NCBI GenBank assembly: GCA_022376515.1
Contig: WTXI01000003.1
Coordinates: forward strand, 1,054,001 to 1,118,000
Direction of reading: 5' to 3'
Source of the DNA: Lactifluus volemus
Taxonomy: Eukaryota; Basidiomycota; Agaricomycetes; Russulales; Russulaceae
DNA: 64,000 nucleotides
Shown here: piece by piece, positions 36,654-47,013 of the stretch
How the letters are laid out: the number at the start of each line of letters is the position of its first letter
How positions within the stretch are numbered: the first letter of the stretch is position 1
Position numbers and translations under genes: made by a program
The notes under the pieces: model-generated
What the model saw: the letters and a program-made list of their open reading frames with translations, nothing else
Database searches by the model: none
Told to the model about the DNA's origin: nothing

Positions 36654-38557
36654 TCAGGTTCTTCGTATCTCGGAGTTGTAGTCCACCTCGTCTACCGGGG
36701 CAGTGTGTAGGTCGCCGATTGGTGTGCCCCTCGTCGGTCTCTCGACCGGGGTGGGCGTGGCCTCGGTAAGAAGATCAGATGTAAGCTCCACCTGATATCC
36801 TTGAACTAGGTGTGTTTCACCTTGAGGCGCGGCATGGTGAAGAGGATAGTACGTTGCGTAGCCATATGAGACTCCCGTATCAACCGCGGAGAAATCGGGG
36901 CCGGGGTGAAGGAGGCGGCGGCTTCGTCGGTGTCTAACAGTGAGATATCCCCCGACAGCGACAGTCAGCAGGAAAATGCTCCCAGCCACAACACCGACGA
37001 TTACGATCAACTCATGTTGCCGATCAGAAGTGTTCGTGACGTCGTCGGTATTACTGGAGGGCGTAGAGGTGTCAAACCTCTGTACGCCAGTCGTGTCTGT
37101 GCCCCCAAGGCGAGTGCTAACAAAATCCAGGTGAGCGACAGTGAGGTCAGTAGTTGACAACAACTGCGCGTATGGGTGTGTCTTTGTTTTGGTATGACCG
37201 ACATAGTCACCGTAATTTATGAGTAGATAAGCATTGCGTACTGCAACAAGGGCTTAGAACGATGACGCCCGGAGCGGACATGTGATGATATTACATACGG
37301 AATGTCATACCAAGTATCATGTCATAGTCTGGCGCAGCGCCGGTCGTGATTGGCTGAAACTGAGAACAGTAAGGTTATGCCCACAAGTACCGTAGAGGTG
37401 GATACGCACTGCACCGACACAGGTTTGATTCTCCGAGGTCGTCAAGGCAAAGTTCATGTCCAGCGGATGGATTGGGAACGACTTGTTGCCGAATAAAATA
37501 GTAGAATTGATTTCCCTATCACAAGGCAATGTCCAGATTGGACCCGTTTCTGAGAGATTTTGGACCTGAGCTCCGGGAATGCGGGAATACATCGCATCAG
37601 AGACCTTTCTGAAGGATGCATCGATTAGACGGCGTGGTTGTTTCTAGCTAAGCTGAGCGCACTTTGGAACCTGGTTGAAAGTAAAACCAGTATCAAAGAC
37701 CGCTGTCAGGCGCGAAGAATTTTGGGTGCCTGAAACTTTAGTGGAAACTGCTATCGGTTGTCCATCCGGACCGAGGATACCATTCGGATCGAGGAGAACC
37801 TGCCAATGCTGGTAACTCGATTGGGATGACGGGACAGTCTTCACAGCAAGCTTGGGTTGGCTTGTGATATCCTCCAAACCTGGAACGATGTCGGAAACAG
37901 TTATTTCGCCCGGGTATTGTTGAGTGGAATCGTTTGAACGCGAGAGGAGGACGGTAAAGATATTAGGAGTGGATGGGTCCTGGCGGAAGATGCGGTCAAG
38001 CACAGTGTCGCCCTTAGGTTGACCTTTGAGGGCGTTATGAATGTTTGAACCGACGCTTGGACCGAGGCCAATGAGTCCTTGACCTTCAGGGTAGAAGGAG
38101 GGTTGGGTCTGAACTAGAGGACGTGTAAGTGCACGGCAGAAGAACGCGACGAGGTGCAAAACATACTGAAGGCCTGATCTGGGACAACCAAATCGAGGAA
38201 TGTCAACTGAGCGGTCTTCACGGGACCAGAGATGGAACCGATGGCATATTGAACGCTGGTAGAAAGGCCAGTATGGCTCGAGTGAAGAACATTTCCCGCG
38301 ACCCACAAATCGGAACTAGTGATGAGATGAGATAGAAAGAGGGAGGAGGTAAGGGTCGCTTGCCTGCCAGTGTCAATGCTGACCGAAAAGGGTTTTTCTC
38401 CAAGCGTAATATTAGTAAAATATTGCAAATTCTGAATATCGTCAAGGCCAGATATATGTCCTCGCTTATTTAGATAGGGTGTATGTCGATGTCCGCGGAT
38501 ATTTAAACGAAGGGCATTAACGCATAAGAGGAAGACAGGAATAAGGGTGACGATCAT
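36654..38557 (-). CDS. Membrane-anchored aspartic protease (pepsin A1 fold), copy A
   Basis: Exons (minus): 38557-38364, 38315-38167, 38113-37663, 37608-37410, 37359-37299, 37240-36654; 546 residues with no lesion. Signal peptide MIVTLIPVFLLCVNA (start chosen for it; an in-frame ATG exists 19 codons earlier). YFTNITLGEKPFSVSIDTG is the first catalytic Asp motif, completed as DTGSSDLW across intron 1. The second is LTAVFDTGFTFNQVP, with Phe where pepsins have Thr/Ser. A C-terminal membrane span (LIVIVGVVAGSIFLLTVAVG) and a cytosolic tail of about 100 residues follow. Intron 1 has a GC donor (AG|GCAAGC). Family activity is acid endoproteolysis; the anchor points to plasma membrane or endomembrane. 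Divergent from copy B. Confidence 0.88.
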
Positions 38558-38724
38558 AACGGTATGTAAAGGCTTTCGAGCAGCACCAATGTTGAAGAAA
38601 ATCAGCCATTGCATTGACTTACCTAACTTTGATCACGTTAGCAACAGAGTTTGTTGTTTTTTAAAAAAAATCAATTTATGTCACCGTTGCGTTGCTGTCG
38701 ACCTAGAGTCCAATACCCCATACC
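38558..38724. promoter_or_regulatory. Shared divergent promoter of the two aspartic proteases
   Basis: Only 167 bp separate the two start codons, so both core promoters must overlap here unless the minus gene starts 57 bp further upstream. No clear TATA box on either strand; an A/T run (TTTTTTAAAAAAAA region, 38657-38672) sits in the middle. Confidence 0.6.
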
Positions 38725-40564
38725 ATGCGACCACAACTCGGTCTCCTACCCCTCTTTTGTCTCATACTAGTGCATCTTACCGCTGCCCTTAAAATCCCTT
38801 TTCGTGGCTTCCGAAGAGATACTGTCCATCTTTCTAAACGCAATAGCCTCACAGGTGTCCCCATTGAGAATGGGGGCAACGTACTTTACGCCGCAAACAT
38901 TACCCTTGGCGGTACCGGCTTCCTCGTCGTCCTTGACACTGGCAGGCACGTCTATATTCATTCGTCGTCAGATTTATTCCTCATATCATTTCAGCTCGGA
39001 CCTCTGGGTAGCGGGCAATGTTCCCGGCGCTCAAAACACAGGAAAATCGGCCAATGTCGCGTATGCTGTCGGTAAAGCCCAAGGTACTACGCGTTTTGTT
39101 CTACAATGGTTCCCTGTCTAATGGAAATCTGTAGGCAACATCAACCTGGCTACGCTCACATTCGATAATTACACCGTGGATCAGCAGGCTTTCAGTAATT
39201 CTTTCCATGGCAACCTGTTATCCGACATCTGACCATGTGATGTTTTCTAGTCCTTGTCGAGGACACCAGCACATTTTCTCCTGCCCTCGCCCAAAATGGT
39301 TTTCAAGGTCTCATGGGCCTCGGTTTCGATTCTGGTTCCATTGTCCGGGGTACCGTTGGGAGCTCCGCCGGGGATACGCCGCTATCCCGCATCTTTCAGC
39401 TGAACAAGACTACCCAAAACTTCATCTCATTCCAACTTGAGAGAGCAAACGATCCCTCGGACCCGATTACTGGCCAAATAACTGTTTCCGAGTTCATTTC
39501 TGGCAACGAGAGTGTCGCATCGCAGCCAAAGCTTTCCGTCAAAGACGTCGCCTTTCTGGACTCTTCGAGCCAGCACTGGGCCGTCCTTTCAGACAATAAC
39601 GCTGTCATCGGACCCGATGGGAATCTCATTTCGATCGAGTCCATTGTGCCTCACGTTAAAGACGGGAAGCTGGTCGCTGTCTTGGATTCCGGTTTCACAT
39701 GGTCACAAGTGCCACGCAAGATGTCCGATGCGATTTACGGACGTGTCCAGGGCGCCAGCTACGACGTGAATAATGGTGTTTGGATGGTTCCTTGTGACCA
39801 GATGCTAAACATCTCATTTACTTTCGGTGGTGTTACCATCCCTATTCACCCCCTTGATGCTGTCAGCGGTGACTTCCGTTCGGGTAACCTCTGTGCCGGC
39901 GCGGTTAGTATTCTATCCTGCGCGTAACATTGTGATGTTATTGAGGAGCATATCCACCGCAGTTCCAACCCATTTCGACCGCCTTTAGTGTGTTTGGAAA
40001 TTATGACATGATTCTGGGCATGTCCTTCCGTAAGCGTCAAGTGATCTTTGGGTCACGGTGACTTCATGCCTTATTTTCTGTTTCTGTATAGTGCGCAACG
40101 TTTACTCAGTCTTTGATTATGGGAATTTCGTCGAGGATTCGTCAAATGATCGAGGCGATCCCTACGTTCAGCTCCTTCCTCTGACCAACCCCACCACTGC
40201 GCACGCAGACTTTGTTCAGGTTCGTCTGAATGGCCAAGACACGACTAGCTCTTCCTCGAAAGCGCTTCTTCCCGCCTCGCAAGAATCGCACTCCCCCATT
40301 TCGGCTGCCGAGAAGAAACAGCACGTCATCGGCGCCGTCGCACGCAACTGGCCGTACATCCTCTTTGGTTCTATCCTCTTCGTTCTCCTCGTCACAGGTT
40401 GTTGCATATACGCATGTTGCCATCGCAAGCGCCGCAGCAGCGGTGCCAACCGGACTGGCAAGATCCCGTATCAGGCGATTCAGGAACCGGCCCCACCACC
40501 GATGCACCTGCAGCCTATGAATAGTGGGACATCGTACGCCGACCCGTATCGTCCTCGTGCCTAA
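38725..40564 (+). CDS. Membrane-anchored aspartic protease, copy B
   Basis: Exons 38725-38945, 38995-39083, 39135-39194, 39251-39903, 39963-40029, 40092-40564; 520 residues with no lesion. Signal peptide (MRPQLGLLPLFCLILVHLTA), propeptide-like stretch with FRRDTVHLSKR, first motif LVVLDTG completed as DTGSSDLWVAGNV, flap region, second motif VAVLDSGFTWSQVP, then NYDMILGMSF, a membrane span (YILFGSILFVLLVTGCCIYA) and a short basic/proline tail. Intron 1 has a GC donor (AG|GCACGT) at the same place as in copy A. Copy B has an extra intron at 39084-39134 and lacks the intron copy A has after QVP. Confidence 0.88.
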
Positions 40565-42673
40565 GAGAGGCTTGTCCCTGGATTCTAGACGAGATTGTAC
40601 TTATGGGCGTCTTCGGGAAACGAGGACGCCAGGTAGATAGTTGGCTCGATCAATCGCACCCACATTTACCCTCATTAACTAGTATATATTAAAACACTCA
40701 TGAAGCTACTATTATTGTCACTGACATTGGATCATTGCTGTCTTACACACCCAATACCCACTAAATCTATTGCCACCATCTCTCGATTCATTTTCCATGG
40801 CGCGCTTCCGTGGCCGTGCCAGTTCGGATGATCTGGGAACAACCTATACAACTGAGGTGTGCACACTGAAGCAGGTGTCCTTGCTTTCGTTTCCTGGTGC
40901 CTTCGCAGATAACCCTCGAGCCCTTGGTATTCTACTGCTGCCAAGGCGCGGAATGCCGTTAACGCTACGCGGCGTAACCCGACATCATGTCCGATCTTCC
41001 GACTGCCGTACCGCTTGACGCCCCCCATTTGCGTTGTCAGATCACTTTTTCGAGACTGCCGCCAAGGGGTAGCAAGAATCCGTTGTGCGTGAACTCCTAC
41101 ATGAGTGTGGATTGCATGCAAGAACTCCAAGTATGGGGCAGTATTCTCTTAGTGAGAGACTGGATATCAATCATCATATCAGAGTTTTCCGGGTAAAAGT
41201 CGCACGTGTTCTTCGCTATGACAACCGCGATAAGGTAGCCGTCCACCGTAAGATAGCTTTAGATGGACGTTGATGGGATGAATGATCAACTTTGGGATTG
41301 CACCGTTTTGGGCTTCACTATGTGAATGCATTTTCTTGATAGCGTGATCCGAGCACTGGCCGGAACATGCACAGTCACAAGGGCAACAGGAGCGAGGGGC
41401 GTGGGTCAAGGTAAAGTACCATAAACCCGGGTACCTGCAACACTGGCATTTGTGCTAGCCGCCATGTAAAGTTACGCGCCCCACCAAACGTTCCAAAACG
41501 ACGGACGCGAGAAATGAGTCAGAAATTGAAAAAAAAAAAAAAAGGTCAACTCGGTGAGAAAGTATTCGGGCACTTTGCGTTTCGGATTCGGACTCCTCGC
41601 TCCGTTACCCAGTCGTCTCGCATGTGGATGGTCCCGAGTGCCAAGGATCGCTGGATTAGCAACTTCGACGATGTATGAATTGATGGGGGGTACGGGGATG
41701 GACCACCGCCTAAACCGAGGTTCTCTCGACATGAAAGATGAGAGTGGTCCAGAATTATAATTTTGTGTTAACGATTAACCGGATGATCTGCCCCGTGGGA
41801 AAATAGTCACCTTGAACGAGTGATGAACTCGGGTTCAATCCCCCAGAGAAAGAGACTTGGCAATTAGGCTTTGAGACTCCTTCTCAACGTCGTTGAGAGT
41901 TGTTGCCGAGCCTGAGCCTGAGCCTGAGCTGGGGTTCGCTAGAAGAGCGCTAAGCGGGCGCTATTTTTGGATTTGGTGGTTGCCCCCCTTCCCTCACGAC
42001 CACTACAGGACTTTTTTCACTGCCATCACCAACGCACTCGGCCACTGGCATTACTCTGACCCACTGACCACGCCACCTACCAAGAGAGTTGCGTGTATCT
42101 AGACCCGGTTACGATGTTTAAAGGGGGCGTCCTCAACTCCTTTCCGCCATGGTAAGTTGAACCTTTTTTCCCTCGTTCTCTAACTTTGTATTGAAATCCG
42201 CAAGGGCATCTCTGTTCGGTTCGAGAAAACAAGGATAAGCGACACATCATCTCTGGAATCCGCCACTTTCACTTTGTTTCTCCCTTCCCTCGCTTCGTAC
42301 TTGCCGAATTGCCAGCACAAGCAATTTTGGGGCCAACCCGCTAACATCCGGACCCACACGAGTTTACCCCCTTGCGCCAACTCGATGGATCGTGCCAATG
42401 GCGCTGCAGCGTGTGAAGTGCCGTTAATGAGCCAGATCTGATAGATCTGATCGGACGGCGTCCAACTCTTTTGAGACCACTTGAATGGGCGTCTGTTTAC
42501 AAAACCGGGAGCTAGGCCCTCATGGCGTGCCAATGTGCCCCATATGGATCGCCAAATCGTCAGATGCAGATGCGGGATCGGAAATTTACGATTTCGACCG
42601 CTTGTGCCATTCGGGACGCATGTAGGAGTCTCGAGAGAACGGCGAGGGTTTAGGGATATAACTATCGGAGGGT
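40565..42673. other. Intergenic region
   Basis: 2.1 kb with no supportable gene. It contains an A run at 41530-41543, a short GAGCCT tandem array near 41910-41930, and an isolated ATG followed at once by a GTAAGT donor at 42149, preceded by a TTTAAA box, with no exon I can link to it. Confidence 0.5.
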
Positions 42674-42679
42674 TATAAG
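42674..42679 (+). promoter_or_regulatory. TATA-like box of zinc-finger gene copy 1
   Basis: TATAAG, about 96 bp before the ATG. The ten bases TTATAAGTAC around it are missing in unit 2. Confidence 0.45.
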
Positions 42680-42769
42680 TACACAGGATGGTGACTTTCC
42701 CTTCGCGTTCCTTCTCCGCCAACAAGCAATTCAGCCACACCAGCTTTTAGCTCACAGGATCACACCCCA

Positions 42770-44075
42770 ATGGTAAGCTCATACTTTCCATACTCCCTGT
42801 GCTGGTAATAGTCATTCACCCTTGCGTCAAGTTCCAAGTATGTTCCCCAGAGACAACCTTTTCCGATCCAACCCTCATCCTATGCCCCCACTTTAGAGAA
42901 CCTCTTCCATTCCTATGTATTTAAATTTTGAAGCGACTCGAGCTTCGGGAGGACCATCCACACAAGTAATGACATCCTTGTTCCGGGTTCCTTTGCCTTA
43001 TCCAAATTTTTTTCAACTTAGCCCGTCGCCATTCCATGGGATGGACGACCTCATAATCAGCACCCTGGTTCGACTTACCATGCATCGGCCCCACCGGCAC
43101 AAGCAAGCAGTGCTCAGGCACATTTTCACCGCCAAATCGGGGGTCGCTTGAATACCACCGCTCTATATCCATACCCGCAGGTCGCAGCAGAGAGGTTCCC
43201 CGAACATCAGCGAAACGGGGGAGCTAGCGTGCACTACAACCGTGTTCCTCCGATCAATCCGGCGCCGTTTTACCCACCTCGTAGCGGGGGATCAAATGGA
43301 ATGTCGATCCCCCAGAATCATTCCGTACGTCGAGATCTTTTTAGATGTATTAGTATCCACTTACCAAAATTTCTCATCCTCAGACGGCCGGCGACCATAG
43401 ATCAGAAGACCGGGGGCAATGGGTGTATTCGGCCCAGCCGTCCAACCAATACATGGCTGGTTGGCATACCCATCCGTCCCTTTCGACTACTGACACCGCT
43501 GTCTATGCCCGCGAACGAAACTGGCAGGGGGCCACACTTCCACAGAATCCACCCATTCAACAGGTACTCTCCTCTCTTTAATGTATTTAGGTTCCAACAT
43601 TCACCTTTTATTTTTTTTTGACTAGGAGCTTTCAACCCCAGCCGGTGCTGTGCCTCTCACCCCGTCAAGGGACCCCGGACATGCTCCCCCCGTGTACCAC
43701 GAAATCGCACTTGGTATGGAAGACCCGGATGGGATAGGGCGTTGCCCGATCCCTGGATGCAAAACAAAGCAGAGTGGGAGCAGAAGACAAGAGTTTGAGC
43801 GTCATGTCCGGGAACACTTGACCCACTCTTGGTACTGTCCGCGAGCTGGCTGTGGATGGAGGGGCCATCGCAATTACCTCCTGCAGGATCACTGGCGAAA
43901 GAGGCATCAAGATGTGGATCCCCCGTCTGGGGAGTTTTTGATCTTTGATCCAAGAGGGTTGGTCAGGCAACTCATTAACGGAGAGACCAATATCGCGCAA
44001 GCCAATCGCGAGGCAAACAAGTTGGTCCGAGAAAGGGCAATTCAATTGGGGAAGCAAGACTTGTGGGTTGTATGA
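42770..44075 (+). CDS. Two-finger C2H2 protein, copy 1
   Basis: Proposed exons: 42770-42772 (the ATG alone, followed by GTAAGC), 43022-43324, 43384-43563, 43626-44075, giving 311 residues in one frame (MPVAIPWDGRPHNQ...). The N-terminal 200 residues are Pro/Gln/His-rich and look disordered. Near the end lie two zinc fingers: CPIPGC ... FERHVREH and CPRAGCGWRGH ... DHWRKRH (C-x4-C spacing), then a helical tail ending GKQDLWVV. Likely a DNA-binding or regulatory protein; the family is not recognised more closely. Support: every splice junction is conserved in copy 2. The three-base first exon is inferred from ATG|GTAAGC in both copies; an alternative is a start further in. Confidence 0.7.
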
Positions 44076-47013
44076 AGGAGAGCTGAAGTCAGAGAGAGTG
44101 TGTGTGTGGATCTGTGCCCTGTTTCATATTATCGTTGTCACCGTGGGCTGATTGCAGGTCAATATGTTTGCGCGAGTATTACCGTCTCCAAAAGTTTCTG
44201 TATGATGTATATAATCATGGACAATACAGGTTGACGTCCTGGCCGCGAGGGGACGTGCATGTCGATGTGGTGCTCGGTACTCAAAATTCAACGTAAACTG
44301 TCGCGCCTCTATCTACGCTCCGCTCATCATCGCGTCGTCTGAATCGTCCGGAGCCAATATTAGGCACACACGCACCGAAGCAGATTGGAGCGTGTGATAG
44401 AGTTCGTGTAAAATGGAAGAACTTAACGACCTAACTTGTCAACCTTTAAGGTCAAATTTGGCTCTGGGAATTATCTGAGAACCTACTATAACACAGGTGG
44501 GACTAGTAGTCTAACGTGTCTAAACCGAAATACTTAGCTGGAGCCGGCCGAATACCACCAGCGCTTAGGCGCTCTCTATCGTCGGTTTGGTTATCCTTCT
44601 TATTCTGATGGCAATATAAAAAGTGACCCGGACAGCCCCTCGAGCTGTGAAGGAGATGAAACTTGAAAGAAGGCAAGGAAGAGTGGTACCAGGTCGATAG
44701 ATTTATTTTCACATGATGATGTAAAAAAACACGCGCAATGAAGGTTTGTTTATTAGGATACCTGACCGGACCCTGGCTCACAATAAGGCACAGGTGGGGG
44801 GGGGGGGAAGAGAACGTGAAGGCCACACGCGTCGCAGCCGTTCCAAATGAGGTGTAAGGAGGGAAACTTAAAGAAGGGGCTGGCCGAGAAAAGAAAGGGG
44901 GGTTAAAGAAAAGGGCGCTGCGTGGTGCGGCGAGGCGACGGGAGGATCCGAAATTTTGATGAATGGTACCGCTCCGACACTGTGGTGGGAGAGACGAGGG
45001 GAGAAATCCGAGGATCCGATGGCCAGCGCCTTGAAACTCTTTCAGAACGGAGAGGCGGAGAGAAGGGAGGGGAGTGTTGAGGGAGGGGAGGCGCCAGAGT
45101 AATCGGTCCGAGAACGTTGAATGAAGGGCTAGTACTGCAGTGCCTCGAATCTGTGCAGGAAATGAATAAGTGGTGGGAAATTAGAAATCTGGCAAATTGG
45201 CAAGGGTCGGCTTCAAAGCTGTGTCGAAGGGCTTCCCAAGTTCCCAAGATGAGTTAGAACGTCAGAATCAATTGCGAAAGAAGAGATCGAGGAAGGCAGG
45301 TAAAAAGAAAGAATGGAGGCGGGTAATAGGCCGCATTACGGCCGAATCATTGAGTGGAAACGCCACTGGATCATGATACGCGCCTAACGGGAACCATGGA
45401 TCGTACAGCAACGCTTACGCTTCCTTCCCTTCGGCGCTGGGAACAACGCGGGCACCCTCCCCTCCCCACTGGCACCAGGACTTTTTTTTTCTCCCACACT
45501 AGTACACATTCGAACCCTCCAGAACTGGCAATTCGGCACTCGTTGCAGACATGCGGACCGTTTCCTCGCATATACTGCGGTGGTAACGCTGCGCCCTGGG
45601 TTGGCGTCTACAGTAGTCCGAGGATCGCCTGAGGATAGAGGACACGGAGGATGGATATAGTATGGGCTTGCTGGTTGTATTATGAAAATGAGAACACTCG
45701 ACCATGAAGCGTCTCTTTGTAAAATCCGATAAGAGGTCTTCAGAATGACGACTGACCCACAGCGCTTGTCATTTCTAGGCACCGACAAAAAGGTTCGCTG
45801 TCAGCCATCAGCCAGTTTCTATAGTTGCTACGCCATCTCTTCATCTCTCATGCGGCAAGCACGTGAGGGATCTATCAAAAAAGTAGCCTTTTTTTGATTT
45901 GCGCCCGAGGGGCCCACGAAATACGATTAGTTAACTAACGGAACTTCGAAACGCAAGCGCTTCCCAGTTTAGCCGAAGCTTGCTGGGCCTTGTTCACGAA
46001 AAAGTTGCTAAGCGATTACTTGGGAAAATCGCAAGATAATCTGGGGGCTTCGACTTCTTTGATTATAATGGAACTATTGAAAGCCGGCACTTGGAATCAT
46101 AATAATATCGTCTGATGATCGTTCTGAAGGCGTGTAGCAATTGAACCCGTACCGAATATTCGAACTGTATAGAGGGATTCAATTGATAATATGGCGTTGA
46201 CCCCGAATCATGAGAGAGCCTGAAGAGAGGAACCTTTATCTCCATCAGAGTTTATCTCAGTTCCTTGGGACAAATTAGTGGATCAGTGCGCCGTGCAATG
46301 GCCGACCAGACATTGGTAATTGACAAAAAAATGAAAGCCGACATTTGTCCAACGGTACCACTATCAACGAGTCATCGTTCGTGAAACCCTAGGCAATGGA
46401 TATCACCACGTAGAACCCCGTTTGAATCACGTAGAATCACTTCCTGGGACTTGGTGAATTTCGATCACCTGAAGGGGGGCGGGGCGGGTTACTGGTGGTA
46501 CCGCTGGACTTTGTAAACAAATTGACGAGAAAAAGGAGTCCGAAGTGATCGGAAGTAACCTCACATGGCACTTTGACTGGAATACAGTACATTCTTTCGC
46601 GCAATTTCCATACTGTATTGCGTATTGCGATGCGATAGGCTTGGCGATGGGTGTGTGGACTTCAAGTTGTTCTTTATGTGCGCAAGTTCCGCCTTTCGGC
46701 CCGGGGCCGTGCTGTAAGCACATATGGGTCATACAGTTCTAGTTCCAGCAAACCAGGAGCCACCCCACCTTGGACAGAGCAGTCACCTACAACGGGTGGG
46801 CTAATTAGACTTATGTAAACTGAAATTTAAAGCCAATTAAGCTGTTTAAGGCCAATGGGGTTTTGCTGATGCAGCTGTAGTCTGTACCAAATGTTTTTCG
46901 TAGATTATTTCCAAAATGACTTGCAAGTTGCAACAGCCAATCAGAGTCTGAAATATGGTGTGACATTGCGTGACTAATCCGGAAGGGGGGGGTCATCCAG
47001 TAGTAGGGGAGGT

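Larger units (their letters stand above)
42655..46785. repeat. Tandem segmental duplication, unit 1
   Basis: About 4.1 kb repeated at 47014-51300 in the same orientation, with a unique spacer of about 230 bp between. Similarity is high and includes the zinc-finger gene and all of its noncoding downstream sequence. Beyond the gene (44076-46785) nothing coding is supported: the longer open frames there differ between the two units by frame-breaking indels. Confidence 0.85.

Noticed and set aside
41820..41860. GGGTTCAATCCCCC resembling a tRNA T-arm
   Set aside because: No matching acceptor stem, D-arm or anticodon arm at the right distances.
44903..45247. Minus-strand ORFs at 44903-45247 and 49261-49635, similar to each other
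   Set aside because: They lie in the duplicated noncoding block and differ by indels that break the frame. Composition is low-complexity with no start or splice support.
45384..45788. Minus-strand ORFs at 45384-45788 and 49720-50169
   Set aside because: Similarity comes from the segmental duplication; frames diverge by non-multiple-of-three indels, so there is no sign of protein selection.
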